Source: Rhodospirillales bacterium
GTDB lineage: Bacteria; Pseudomonadota; Alphaproteobacteria; Rhodospirillales; Casp-alpha2
NCBI GenBank assembly: GCA_017644185.1
Contig: JAEPMA010000014.1
Coordinates: forward strand, 1 to 64,000
DNA: 64,000 nt
Direction: 5' to 3'
The position numbers and the translations under genes are program-made. Below the pieces are notes generated by a model. The model saw nothing but the letters and a program-made list of their open reading frames with translations. It searched no databases and was not told the origin of the DNA. Shown in pieces: positions 37,693-46,383 of the stretch (position 1 is the first letter of the stretch; each line of letters opens with the position of its first letter).

Positions 37693-39395
37693 CAGCTCAC
37701 TTCCTTCTTAAAATATTTCATCACCGAGCGGATCGGGTTCGGGGCCGCCTGCCCCAGACCGCAGATCGACGCATCGGCCATCGCCGTCGACAACTCGCCG
37801 AGCAGCCTGGTGTTCCACTTTTTCTCGCTCATCAGCTTAACAGCCTTTTCACAGCCGACGCGACAGGGGGTGCACTGCCCGCAGCTTTCGTCTTCGAAGA
37901 ACTTGAGGAGGTTCACGGAGACGTCGCGCATGTGGTCCTTATCCGACAGGATCACCACCGCGTGCGAACCGACGAAGTGGCCGTATTTCTCGAGCTGCCC
38001 GAAATCGAGGGGAAGATTACCCATCTCCGCCGGCATGATCCCGCCCGAAGGCCCGCCCGGCAGATACCCCTTGAACGTGTGACCGTCGAGCATCCCGCCA
38101 CAAGCTTCGATCAGCTCTTCCGCCGTCGCGCCCGCCGCCGTTAAAACCACGCCCGGTTGCTTGACCCGGCCGGAAACGGAATAAGACCGGTTGCCCTTGT
38201 GGCCTTCGCGGCCCTGTTTGATGAACCAGTCCGCCCCTTTGCTCAGGATCTCCGGCATCCAGAAAACGGTCTCGACGTTGTGCACAAGCGTCGGGCGATC
38301 GAACACGCCGACCTGCGCGACATAGGGCGGACGGTGGCGCGGCAGGCCGCGCTTGCCCTCGATGCTCTCAATCATCGCGCTTTCCTCGCCGCAGATATAG
38401 GCGCCCGCACCCCGGCGAAGATGGACGTAACCGGGTTCGATGATCTTCTTATTCTCCAACACCGCGATCTCTTTGGTGAGAACGCGATGGATATCCGGAT
38501 ACTCATCACGCAGATAGATATAGACGGCCTTCGCGTCGACGCCCCATGCGCCGATCAGCATACCTTCCAAGAACTGATGTGGTTTGGTTTCGAGATAGAG
38601 CTTATCCTTGAACGTCCCCGGCTCACCCTCGTCGCCGTTAATACACATGTATCTGGGCCCCTCGGCGGCACGTACGAAACCCCACTTGCGTCCGGACGGG
38701 AACCCGGCCCCGCCAAGCCCCCGAAGACCCGCTTCCAAAAGCGTGTCCATCACCTGATCGGGGGTCTGCTTACCCTTCCTGAGGTCTTTCAGAACCTTGT
38801 AGCCGCCCGCCTTCACGTACGCGTCGAAGCTTTGATACTTCACGCGTGCGGGTTTGACGTCGCGATCCCTGGCCGCCTTCAGAAGCGACTGCACCGACAC
38901 GTGGCCAGTATAATTTTTGCCGATGGCCGCCGCGGGGGCCTTGTCGCAAAGCCCCATGCAGGGTGCGTGAACGACGCGCACATATTTCGGCGCCTTGTTG
39001 CCAAGTGCCTTGATGATGTCTTTCGCGCCGGCCATTTCGCAACTGAGCGAATCACAGACGCGGATCGTCACTTCAGGGGGGGCCTGTTCGCCTTCGCGGA
39101 CCACGTCGAAGTGATGATAGAAGGTCGCGACCTCGTAGACTTCCGCCATCGCGAGCTTCATTTCTTCCGCCAGCGCCGCGAGATGGGCGGCGGACAGATG
39201 ACCGTACTTGTCCTGGATCAGGTGCAGGTGTTCGATCAGCAGGTCCCGCGCGCGCGACTTACCTTTCAGAAGCTGCTGCACTTCCTTTCTCGCGTCAGGC
39301 TGAACCTGGCGGCCTTTCGGGAAGGCGCGCGCCTTTTTCCGGTTACCACTTCCCGGGCGCTTGGGTTTGATTCTTTTCTTTTCGAATGTTTCCAT
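37692..39395 (-). CDS. Formate dehydrogenase diaphorase subunit, FdsG-FdsB fusion
   Basis: 567 residues. Residues about 35-170 are NuoE/FdsG-like with the 2Fe-2S Cys set ('VCDSLSCEMAG', 'APCMGLCDKAP'). From about 200 it is NuoF/FdsB-like: FMN site 'GLRGLGGAGFPSGRKW', NADH site 'GDEGEPGTFKDK', 'EESAMIESIEGKRGLPRHRPP' and 4Fe-4S 'SCGQCTPCRVGC'. This module moves electrons from FdsA to NAD+. Many organisms encode fdsG and fdsB separately; here they are one frame with no frameshift. The basic N-terminus ('KKRIKPKRPGSGNRKKARAFPKG') is unusual. No fdsC or fdsD accessory gene follows in this operon. Confidence 0.92.
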   Translation of the reverse strand: METFEKKRIKPKRPGSGNRKKARAFPKGRQVQPDARKEVQQLLKGKSRARDLLIEHLHLIQDKYGHLSAAHLAALAEEMKLAMAEVYEVATFYHHFDVVREGEQAPPEVTIRVCDSLSCEMAGAKDIIKALGNKAPKYVRVVHAPCMGLCDKAPAAAIGKNYTGHVSVQSLLKAARDRDVKPARVKYQSFDAYVKAGGYKVLKDLRKGKQTPDQVMDTLLEAGLRGLGGAGFPSGRKWGFVRAAEGPRYMCINGDEGEPGTFKDKLYLETKPHQFLEGMLIGAWGVDAKAVYIYLRDEYPDIHRVLTKEIAVLENKKIIEPGYVHLRRGAGAYICGEESAMIESIEGKRGLPRHRPPYVAQVGVFDRPTLVHNVETVFWMPEILSKGADWFIKQGREGHKGNRSYSVSGRVKQPGVVLTAAGATAEELIEACGGMLDGHTFKGYLPGGPSGGIMPAEMGNLPLDFGQLEKYGHFVGSHAVVILSDKDHMRDVSVNLLKFFEDESCGQCTPCRVGCEKAVKLMSEKKWNTRLLGELSTAMADASICGLGQAAPNPIRSVMKYFKKEVS

Positions 39396-39408
39396 AATCG
39401 CGCTTAGC

Positions 39409-39951
39409 CTACTTCACCAATGGCAACAGTTTTTTGAACGCGTCCGTCCCGGCCTTGCCTAGCCATTCGAACACAACCATCTCCGTCGTTACAATCCCCG
39501 CCCCGCAGGCACCCAGCCTGTCGAGGCACGCCTGCTCGCTCTCGAGCGTTCTGGACGACGTCGCATCCGTGACGACGAACACCTCATAGCCCTCGTCCAT
39601 CAGGTTGACCGCCGTCTGCATGACACAGATGTGCGCCTCCATCCCGGCGATGACCGCCTGCTTGCGGCCGAGTTTGCGGAACGTGCCCGCAAAGTCCGTA
39701 TCCTCCATGCAGGAAAAATGCATCTTCTCCATCACCGGCAGACCGTTGGCGACCTCGGCGATCTCCTTCACCGTGCGGCCGAGACCCTTGGGATACTGTT
39801 CGGTCAGCAAGACCGGTATATCCAGCTCGCGGGCGACCGAAATCAAAAGCTTGGCGTTCTTGATGGTGCGCGCAGGCGCCTGCATCGCGGGCACAAGCCG
39901 CTCCTGCATATCGATGACTATCAGACATGAGTCGCCGGACCGTATCAGCAT
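39409..39951 (-). CDS. Isochorismatase-like cysteine hydrolase
   Basis: 180 residues from ATG 39951; a longer frame from 40026 has no homology-like start. The catalytic triad is visible: Asp in 'LIVIDMQERLVP', Lys in 'MEKMHFSCME', and Cys in 'GMEAHICVMQTAVNL'. The cis-peptide motif is 'IAGMEAH'. Relatives (YcaC-like) hydrolyse amides or related bonds, but many have no known substrate. It lies between fds and the CoA-ligase genes on the same strand, with 13 bases to fdsGB, so it belongs to the C1 operon. A role there, for example on an amide or oxamate-like compound, is speculative. Confidence 0.85.
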   Translation of the reverse strand: MLIRSGDSCLIVIDMQERLVPAMQAPARTIKNAKLLISVARELDIPVLLTEQYPKGLGRTVKEIAEVANGLPVMEKMHFSCMEDTDFAGTFRKLGRKQAVIAGMEAHICVMQTAVNLMDEGYEVFVVTDATSSRTLESEQACLDRLGACGAGIVTTEMVVFEWLGKAGTDAFKKLLPLVK

Positions 39952-40069
39952 GCGAACCGCACAAGATTGTCTCCCCCGTCGCCATTCTGATCGATGGCAT
40001 ACCACAGAACATATGGCGTGCCCCAACCGGCGGTCAAACCACTATCGCGCACCGCGACGGCAAAAGACA

Positions 40070-40948
40070 TTAGGCAGCCGCCATCGTGCCGGCCATCGCT
40101 TGGGCGACATCGTCTACATTCTCGACGACGCTTACCCCCGCAGACCTGAACGCCGCGTTCTTCGACGCCGCGTTCCCACTACCGAAGACGGAGAGGGTTC
40201 CCGCATGCCCCATGCGGCGCTGCGCCGGCGCATGACGTCCGACAACCAATGCCGTGACCGGTTTAGCGCAATGATTGGCTTTGATATAGGCCGCTGCCTG
40301 CTCTTCCTCGCTGCCGCCAATCTCCCCGACAAGCACGATTCCGGTCGTGCCCGGGTCTTCCATGAAGAGTTCCAGACACCGCTGGAAACCGATCCCATGT
40401 ACCGGATCGCCGCCAACCCCGACCGTGGTCGACTGGCCAAGCCCGACGGCGCTCAGACTGGCGACCACCTCGCTGGTCAGCGATGCCGAGCGCGATGCGA
40501 TCCCGATCGTGCCGGGCTTGGCGTCAGCGGTCGACATGACGCCGATCTTGCAGGCTCCGGGCGTGAGCACGCCCTGGGAGTTGGGGCCTACAAGCTCGCT
40601 CACGGATCCCCTGAGCGCGTCCTTGACCCTAATCATATCGAGCACGGGAATGCGTTCCGTCACGCAGACAATCAATGGCATTTCCGCTTCGATCGCCTCG
40701 ATCATCGCATCGGCGGCGTTGTGCGCAGGCACCATGATCATCGTCGCGTCGGCCCCGGTCTGGGCCATCGCATCACGCACCGTATCGAATACGGGCCGCC
40801 CAATGTGCGTCTTGCCGCCTTTGCCGGGGCGCACCCCACCAACGACGTTCGTCCCATAAGTGATCGCCTGATCGGTGTAGAACGTGCCGGAACGTCCGGT
40901 CATACCCTGGACGATCAGTTTGGTGTCTGAATTGCAGAGAATGCTCAT
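40070..40948 (-). CDS. Succinyl-CoA ligase alpha-like subunit (diverged paralogue)
   Basis: 292 residues with SucD/MtkB fold: 'LIVQGMTGRSGTFYTDQAI' (CoA loop), 'GTNVVGGVRPGKGG', and the phosphohistidine loop 'RRMGHAGTLSVFGSG', so catalysis should be intact. Several positions that are nearly invariant in housekeeping SucD differ: 'GPNSQGVLTPG' for GPNCPG, 'SRSASLTSEVV' for SRSGTLTYE, and 'APAQRRMGHAG' for APPGRRMGHAG. With its beta partner 12 bases upstream it forms a dedicated acid-CoA ligase. The context (oxc, frc, fds) suggests oxalate or another small dicarboxylate rather than succinate. Malate-CoA ligase (mtkB) is the main alternative. Confidence 0.85.
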   Translation of the reverse strand: MSILCNSDTKLIVQGMTGRSGTFYTDQAITYGTNVVGGVRPGKGGKTHIGRPVFDTVRDAMAQTGADATMIMVPAHNAADAMIEAIEAEMPLIVCVTERIPVLDMIRVKDALRGSVSELVGPNSQGVLTPGACKIGVMSTADAKPGTIGIASRSASLTSEVVASLSAVGLGQSTTVGVGGDPVHGIGFQRCLELFMEDPGTTGIVLVGEIGGSEEEQAAAYIKANHCAKPVTALVVGRHAPAQRRMGHAGTLSVFGSGNAASKNAAFRSAGVSVVENVDDVAQAMAGTMAAA

Positions 40949-40960
40949 ATCGAACTCCCT

Positions 40961-42124
40961 TCAAGCGGCGCGCGCGATCGCGGCGGAAATCGCGGATTGC
41001 ATCGTGTCGCAGCGTTCGTGCGGCACACCCCGGTCCACCAGCATCTGACGGGCGTAATCCGCGTTATGCCCGGCCAGGCGGGTCACGACCGGCACTTTCC
41101 TGTCCGACCACGCAAGCGCAAGCGCCAGCGCTTCGGCGATGGTGTCGCAAGGGGTCATCCCGCCACCGTGAATGTTGACCAGGATCGATTTCACGTTCGG
41201 ATCGTTCAAAAGGATGCCGATCCCGCGCGCCACCTGAAGACTGGTCGCGGTGGTGCGGATATCCATGAAGTTGGCGGCCTTGCCGCCGGCATCCGATATC
41301 CCGTCCTGGGTCGCGAGGGCGAGCCCGGCGCCGTTGACGACCACACCGATATTCCCGTCGAGCCTGACCAGGTTGATCTCGTCTTTCTGGGCCTGCATCT
41401 CGATCTCGTCACCGCCCGCGCTCGACGCCAACCCTGCGAACTCCGGGTGACGGAATAGGGCGTTGTTGTCGATGCTCACCTTCGCGTCGACGGCGGCGAA
41501 CGTGCCTTCACTCGTCAAGGTGAGCGGATTGATCTCGATCAGCGTTGCGTCTATGCGCCGGAAGACCTTGACCAACGCCTCAATGATCCCGCGTGCTTCA
41601 GCGGCCGCATCCCCGCTGATCCCGAGCCGGTTCAGGAACACATCACAAAGGGTGTCGTCGAGCGATCCATTACTATCAACCGGCAAGGTTTCGACGATGC
41701 CGGGCTCGCGCAAAACACGGTCCTCGAAATCGACGCCGCCGTTTTTCGACCCCAGCACGACGATCTGCGCCAGCGCCTGATCGACGAGGACGGCGAGAAA
41801 GAAGTCTTTTCGTGAGTCGACCGCGGTTTCGACATAAACGCGCTCGACCACTTCGCCCTCGGCCCCGGTTTGCTTCGTGACGAGCCGCGAGCCCAGCATA
41901 CGCTTTGCGATCTCACCCGCCTTGCTGGGCGTCGGCGCCAGTTCAACGCCACCCGCAAGCCCGCGGCCGCCAGCCAGGATCTGCGCTTTCACGGCGAACT
42001 TGTGGCCCGGCAACGCCTTCGCCGCCGCTTCCGCGTCCGCCGCCGTCGTCACACTGCGGCCCTCCGGGACCGGCACACCGTATTGGGCCAGGATCTCCTT
42101 GGCTTCATATTCATATAAATTCAT
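40961..42124 (-). CDS. Succinyl-CoA ligase beta-like subunit (diverged paralogue)
   Basis: 387 residues from ATG 42124 (GGGAGG ribosome site). The N-terminal ATP-grasp domain has 'MNLYEYEAKEILAQYGVPVPEG', 'FAVKAQILAGGRGLAGGV', 'IEINPLTLT' and 'AVDAKVSIDNNALFR'. The C-terminal domain has 'LDGNIGVVVNGAGLALATQD'. The usual SucC loop 'GG-PANFLDVGGGA' is 'GGKAANFMDIRTTA' here, and the substrate loop 'GGIVRCD' is 'GGGMTPCD'. These are the places that contact the acyl substrate, so specificity is probably changed. First gene of the leftward operon that also holds the alpha subunit, the hydrolase and formate dehydrogenase. Confidence 0.85.
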   Translation of the reverse strand: MNLYEYEAKEILAQYGVPVPEGRSVTTAADAEAAAKALPGHKFAVKAQILAGGRGLAGGVELAPTPSKAGEIAKRMLGSRLVTKQTGAEGEVVERVYVETAVDSRKDFFLAVLVDQALAQIVVLGSKNGGVDFEDRVLREPGIVETLPVDSNGSLDDTLCDVFLNRLGISGDAAAEARGIIEALVKVFRRIDATLIEINPLTLTSEGTFAAVDAKVSIDNNALFRHPEFAGLASSAGGDEIEMQAQKDEINLVRLDGNIGVVVNGAGLALATQDGISDAGGKAANFMDIRTTATSLQVARGIGILLNDPNVKSILVNIHGGGMTPCDTIAEALALALAWSDRKVPVVTRLAGHNADYARQMLVDRGVPHERCDTMQSAISAAIARAA

Positions 42125-42215
42125 CGCCGCCTCCCGACTGCATGGGGATAACTCCCACACCCGATTGTTTTTGCGCTTTTTTTACTTGCAAATGCGCGCT
42201 CTTTAGTCTTTCAAT

Positions 42216-42234
42216 CTGGTATACCATATACCAG
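42216..42234. promoter_or_regulatory. Palindromic operator, site 1
   Basis: CTGGTATA-CCA-TATACCAG: perfect 8-bp arms around a 3-base centre, 92 bases before the start of the leftward beta-subunit gene. FCD-type GntR regulators often bind such A/T-centred palindromes with GGT...ACC ends. Confidence 0.65.
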
Positions 42235-42355
42235 TTGATATTTTCAGGCAATTCAAAAAACAGCAGAAAACCGGGGCTTCGGGAGGTGGTTTTGGGTGCA
42301 CCGCAGCAAAAAATAACGCTGATTCCGTTGTTGCGGCAGCATCCGGAGTGGCATA

Positions 42356-42365
42356 TGGTATACCA
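42356..42365. promoter_or_regulatory. Palindromic operator, site 2
   Basis: Perfect 10-bp palindrome TGGTATACCA, 86 bases before the gntR start. It shares the GGTATACC core with the site at 49963-49975. Confidence 0.65.
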
Positions 42366-42450
42366 AGAACAAAGGTGCTGGCCGACCACCGTACGGCGTG
42401 ATCTAACGGGTGCGGCGACATATCGGTTAATCGGCACTCAGGAGGGGACG

Positions 42451-43206
42451 ATGGCGCGGAGCTTAAAGCTCAAGGCAGTCGGGACGAATTTCAGTCTCAA
42501 GGACCATATCTATGAGGTCCTCAAAGACGCCATCACCGGCATGAACATCTACGATGCCGACGCCAATCTGAAACTCGAAGAACGCAAGATGGCCGAACAG
42601 CTCGGCATTTCCCGCACGCCGATCCGCGAAGCCCTCGCCCGGCTTGAGCAGGAAGGCTTCGTCGACATCCAGCCGCGCAAGGGCATCTTCATCAAGCGCA
42701 AGTCCTTAAAAGAAATGCTGGAGATGATCACCGTCTGGGCCGCTTTGGAAAGCATGGCCGCCCGGCTCTCGACCGAGCACGCGTCGGACGACGAAATCGC
42801 GTCACTGAGAAGGATGGTCGCGGACTACACCAAAAACGAAGCCCGCGCCCACATGGACGAATATTCGGAAGCGAACATCCGCTTCCACCGCCGCATTCTC
42901 GAACTTTCGAAATGCTCGATGCTGCACTCCATCGCCGACGGCCTTTTCCTGCACATGCGCGCGATCCGTGCCCGGGCGATGGCCGAAGCCGACCGGGTCA
43001 GCCTGTCGGTCGACGATCACATGCACATCATCGACGCCATCGAGAAACGCAATGGCGATCTGGCCAGCAAGCTGGTCCGCGAACACACCATGCAACTTCA
43101 TGCGCACATCCGGAAGAACTGGCACGAGTTCACGGACCTGAGCGCCGCCGAAACCGAGCCGGCGGAAACGCCGCGCGGCAAATCGAAACGCAAATCAACG
43201 GCCTAA
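42451..43206 (+). CDS. GntR-family (FCD subfamily) transcriptional regulator
   Basis: 251 residues from ATG 42451, preceded by CAGGAGGGG. The N-terminal winged helix is 'LKDHIYEVLKDAITG...LEERKMAEQLGISRTPIREALARLEQEGFVDIQPRKGIFI'. The C-terminal FCD effector domain has the metal/ligand positions in 'RFHRRILELSKCSML' and 'DDHMHIIDAIEKRNGDLASKLVREHTMQLHAHI'. The protein ends in a basic tail ('PRGKSKRKSTA'). FCD regulators bind carboxylates, so oxalate, glyoxylate or formyl-CoA related acids are plausible effectors. It is 30 bases upstream of oxc and probably controls both arms of the island. Confidence 0.9.
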   Translation: MARSLKLKAVGTNFSLKDHIYEVLKDAITGMNIYDADANLKLEERKMAEQLGISRTPIREALARLEQEGFVDIQPRKGIFIKRKSLKEMLEMITVWAALESMAARLSTEHASDDEIASLRRMVADYTKNEARAHMDEYSEANIRFHRRILELSKCSMLHSIADGLFLHMRAIRARAMAEADRVSLSVDDHMHIIDAIEKRNGDLASKLVREHTMQLHAHIRKNWHEFTDLSAAETEPAETPRGKSKRKSTA

Positions 43207-43236
43207 TTAAGGGCTTATCGACCACGGAGAAAACAC

Positions 43237-44976
43237 ATGTCGTCGACCGCAACGGAACCAAAAGAAGAACAAGGTGCAGAGGATGCGCCGCTGACGGACG
43301 GCTTTCATCTCGTTATCGATGCGCTCAAGCTGAACGACATCAACACCATTTATAATGTACCGGGAATTCCGATCACCGATCTCGGGCGCTTCATGCAGGC
43401 CGAAGGGATGCGCGTCCTTTCGTTCCGTCATGAACAGCACGCGGGTTACGCCGCCGCCATCGCCGGCTATCTGACCAAGAAACCGGGCATCTGCCTGACG
43501 GTTTCGGCGCCAGGCTTCCTCAACGGTCTGACCGCCCTCGCCCACGCGACCACCAACTGCTACCCGATGATCCTGATTTCCGGGTCGTCCGAACGCGAGA
43601 TCGTCGACCTGATGCAGGGCGACTACGAGGAAATGGATCAGCTCGCCATCGCCAAACCGCACTGCAAGGCGGCGTATCGTATTCTTCACGCCGAGGACAT
43701 CGGCATCGGTATCGCACGCGCTATCCGCGCCGCGGTATCGGGACGTCCGGGCGGCGTTTATCTGGATCTGCCTGCCGCTCTACTGGGCCAGGTCATGGAT
43801 GCAGCGGCCGGCGAGAAATCGCTGGTCAAGGTCATCGACCCTGCACCCGCGCAGCTCCCTGCGCCCGAGGCTGTGAAACGAGCCCTTGGTGTCCTCAAGG
43901 ATGCCAAGCGCCCGCTGATCATCCTCGGGAAGGGCGCCGCCTATGCGCAGGTCGACGACGATATCCGCAAGCTGGTCGAAACCAGCGGCATTCCCTACAT
44001 CGCCATGAGCATGGCGAAGGGCCTGCTCCCCGACGACCACGATCTTTACGCGGGCGCCGCGCGCTCGTTGGTTCTGAAAGAATCCGACACCGTCATGTTG
44101 GTCGGCGCGCGCCTTAACTGGCTTCTCAGCCACGGCAAGGGCAAGCAGTGGGGCACCGAGCCCAAGAAGTTCGTCCAAATCGACATCGAACCGAAAGAGA
44201 TGGACTCGAACGTCGAAGTCGCCGCCCCCCTGGTGGGCGACATCGGGTCGTGCGTCAGCGCGCTTCTCGACGGGATGGGCAAGGACTGGAAGAAGCCGCC
44301 GGCGGACTGGACCGATGCGGTCAAGGCCAAGCGCGACAGCAACGTCGAGAAAATGGCGCCCAGACTTCTCAACAACAACTCGCCGATGGACTTCCACGGC
44401 GCTTTAGGTGCGCTCAAGCGCATCATCGCCGACAACCCGGACACCATTCTCGTGAACGAAGGGGCCAACACCCTCGACTTCGCGCGCTCGATCATCGACA
44501 TCTTCAAGCCGCGCAAGCGCCTGGACGTCGGGACGTGGGGCGTGATGGGTATCGGCATGGGTCAGGCCATCGCGGCTGCCGTCGAAACCGGTGAGCGGGT
44601 GCTTTGTGTCGAGGGGGATAGCGCGTTCGGTTTCTCGGGGATGGAGATCGAAACCATCTGCCGCTACAACCTGCCGATCTGTGTCGTCGTCTTCAACAAC
44701 GGCGGGATCTACCGCGGCACCGACGTTAATCCGTCGGGCGGCGATGACGTGGCGACCACCGTGTTCGTCAAGGACGCGCGCTACGACAAGATGATGGAAG
44801 CGTTCGGCGGGGTCGGTGTCTATGCGACGTCCCCCGACGAGCTCAGCCAAGCCGTCACCGAAGCCCTCAAGTCGGGTAAGCCGACGCTGGTCAACGCGGT
44901 GATCGACGAAAAGGCGGGCACGGAAAGCGGACGCATCGGTAACCTCAACCCGCAAAGCGTCGTTTCCAAGAAATAA
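43237..44976 (+). CDS. oxc: Oxalyl-CoA decarboxylase
   Basis: 579 residues, close to known OXC proteins. This ThDP enzyme converts oxalyl-CoA to formyl-CoA and CO2. The family pattern is clear: '[43 protein letters not shown]' (catalytic Glu in RHEQHAG), '[22 protein letters not shown]' (typical of OXC), '[16 protein letters not shown]', '[18 protein letters not shown]', and the ThDP/Mg motif '[36 protein letters not shown]'. Immediately followed by frc. Together they form the standard oxalate degradation module of Oxalobacter and E. coli (yfdU/yfdW). Confidence 0.95.
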   Translation: MSSTATEPKEEQGAEDAPLTDGFHLVIDALKLNDINTIYNVPGIPITDLGRFMQAEGMRVLSFRHEQHAGYAAAIAGYLTKKPGICLTVSAPGFLNGLTALAHATTNCYPMILISGSSEREIVDLMQGDYEEMDQLAIAKPHCKAAYRILHAEDIGIGIARAIRAAVSGRPGGVYLDLPAALLGQVMDAAAGEKSLVKVIDPAPAQLPAPEAVKRALGVLKDAKRPLIILGKGAAYAQVDDDIRKLVETSGIPYIAMSMAKGLLPDDHDLYAGAARSLVLKESDTVMLVGARLNWLLSHGKGKQWGTEPKKFVQIDIEPKEMDSNVEVAAPLVGDIGSCVSALLDGMGKDWKKPPADWTDAVKAKRDSNVEKMAPRLLNNNSPMDFHGALGALKRIIADNPDTILVNEGANTLDFARSIIDIFKPRKRLDVGTWGVMGIGMGQAIAAAVETGERVLCVEGDSAFGFSGMEIETICRYNLPICVVVFNNGGIYRGTDVNPSGGDDVATTVFVKDARYDKMMEAFGGVGVYATSPDELSQAVTEALKSGKPTLVNAVIDEKAGTESGRIGNLNPQSVVSKK

Positions 44977-45017
44977 CAAGTGCGGCACGTCATAACTTAT
45001 CTGAATAGGAGCAAACG

Positions 45018-46289
45018 ATGAAAGCTCTCGAAGGCATCAAAATTCTGGATTTCACGCACGTCCAGTCGGGTCCGACCTGCACCCAGCTCCTGGCGTGGTT
45101 CGGCGCCGACGTCATCAAGGTGGAACGCCCCGGTGTCGGGGATGCGACCCGCAAGCAGCTGGTCGATGTGCCGGGTGCCGACTCGCTCTATTTCACCATG
45201 CTCAACCACAACAAGCGCTCGATCGAGCTGAACTCGAAGAACGAGACCGGCAAGGAAGTGCTCGAGCGGCTGATCAAGACGTGTGATGTCATGGTCGAGA
45301 ACTTCGCGCCCGGCGCGCTCGACCGCATGGGCTTCACGTGGGAACGCATTCAGGAACTCAACCCGAAAATGATCCTGGCCTCGATCAAGGGCTTCGGTCC
45401 CGGCAAGTACGAGGACTGCAAGGTCTATGAAAACGTCGCGCAGTGCGCCGGCGGGGCTGCATCGACGACCGGCTTTCTTGACGGGATACCGGTCGTGACC
45501 GGTGCGCAGATCGGCGATTCAGGCACCGGCCTGCATTTGGCGCTGGGCATCGTCACAGCGCTTTTCCACCGCGAGAAATCCGGCCAGGGCCAGCGCGTCA
45601 CCGCAGCCATGCAGGATGGGGTGGTCAACCTTTGCCGCGTCAAGCTGCGCGACCAGCAGCGCCTGAACGCGGGGCCGTTGAAAGAATACTCGCAGTTCGG
45701 CGAAGGCATTCCCTTCGGTGACGCGACGCCGCGCGCGGGCAACGATTCAGGCGGGGGGCAGCCGGGCCGCATTCTCAAGTGCAAAGGCTGGGAAACCGAT
45801 CCCAACGCCTACACCTACTTCATCACCCAGGCCGCCGTGTGGGAGCATATTTGCGACGTCATCGGCGAGCCGGACTGGAAGACCAAGGAAGGCTATGCGA
45901 CGCCGCCGGAGCGGCTCGACAAGCTGACCGAGATCTTCGAACGTATCGAGCAGTGGACGATGACCAAAACCAAGTTCGAGGTCATGGACATCTGCAACCC
46001 GCTCAATATCCCGGTCGGTCCGATCCTTTCGATGAAAGAGATCGCCGAGGACGAAGGGCTCAGAAAAACCGGCACCATCGTCGAAGTCGATCACCCGGAA
46101 CGCGGGCCGTATCTCTCGGTCGGTTGCCCGATAAAGCTGTCGGCGAGCCCGGTCGATGTCGTCCGCTCGCCGTTGCTGGGTGAGCACACAGACGAAATCC
46201 TGACGCAGGTCCTCGGCTACGAGGGTGATGACCTCGAGCGGGTCAAGGCGTCGGGCGCCGTCGGCGAGGCGAAAGCCGCCGCCGAGTAG
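45018..46289 (+). CDS. frc: Formyl-CoA:oxalate CoA-transferase
   Basis: 423 residues of the class III CoA-transferase family. It moves CoA from formyl-CoA to oxalate, giving formate and oxalyl-CoA. Evidence: '[32 protein letters not shown]', '[20 protein letters not shown]', the catalytic Asp167 in '[16 protein letters not shown]', and the glycine loop '[21 protein letters not shown]', which in FRC protects the oxalyl-aspartyl intermediate. Length and motifs favour true FRC over CaiB-like relatives. It starts 41 bases after oxc with AATAGGAG as ribosome site. Confidence 0.94.
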   Translation: MKALEGIKILDFTHVQSGPTCTQLLAWFGADVIKVERPGVGDATRKQLVDVPGADSLYFTMLNHNKRSIELNSKNETGKEVLERLIKTCDVMVENFAPGALDRMGFTWERIQELNPKMILASIKGFGPGKYEDCKVYENVAQCAGGAASTTGFLDGIPVVTGAQIGDSGTGLHLALGIVTALFHREKSGQGQRVTAAMQDGVVNLCRVKLRDQQRLNAGPLKEYSQFGEGIPFGDATPRAGNDSGGGQPGRILKCKGWETDPNAYTYFITQAAVWEHICDVIGEPDWKTKEGYATPPERLDKLTEIFERIEQWTMTKTKFEVMDICNPLNIPVGPILSMKEIAEDEGLRKTGTIVEVDHPERGPYLSVGCPIKLSASPVDVVRSPLLGEHTDEILTQVLGYEGDDLERVKASGAVGEAKAAAE

Positions 46290-46383
46290 GCGATATAATT
46301 ATGACGCCCGGATCACACACCGGGCGCGAGACGAATATTTTAAAGGGCGCCGTTTCGGCGGCGCCCCGACAGGAGAGGAAACT

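Larger units (their letters stand above)
42125..42450. other. Central divergent control region of the oxalate/C1 island
   Basis: No protein-like ORF. It separates the leftward CoA-ligase/formate-dehydrogenase operon from the rightward gntR-oxc operon. Two TGGTATACCA-type palindromes lie in it (42216-42234 and 42356-42365), 140 bp apart; two bound sites could allow looping. Core promoters were not resolved with confidence. Confidence 0.6.

Noticed and set aside
40070..42124. Housekeeping succinyl-CoA synthetase sucCD
   Set aside because: Substrate-loop motifs differ from typical SucC/SucD and no TCA-cycle genes (mdh, sucAB) are adjacent. Not excluded outright; the gene symbols were therefore left empty.
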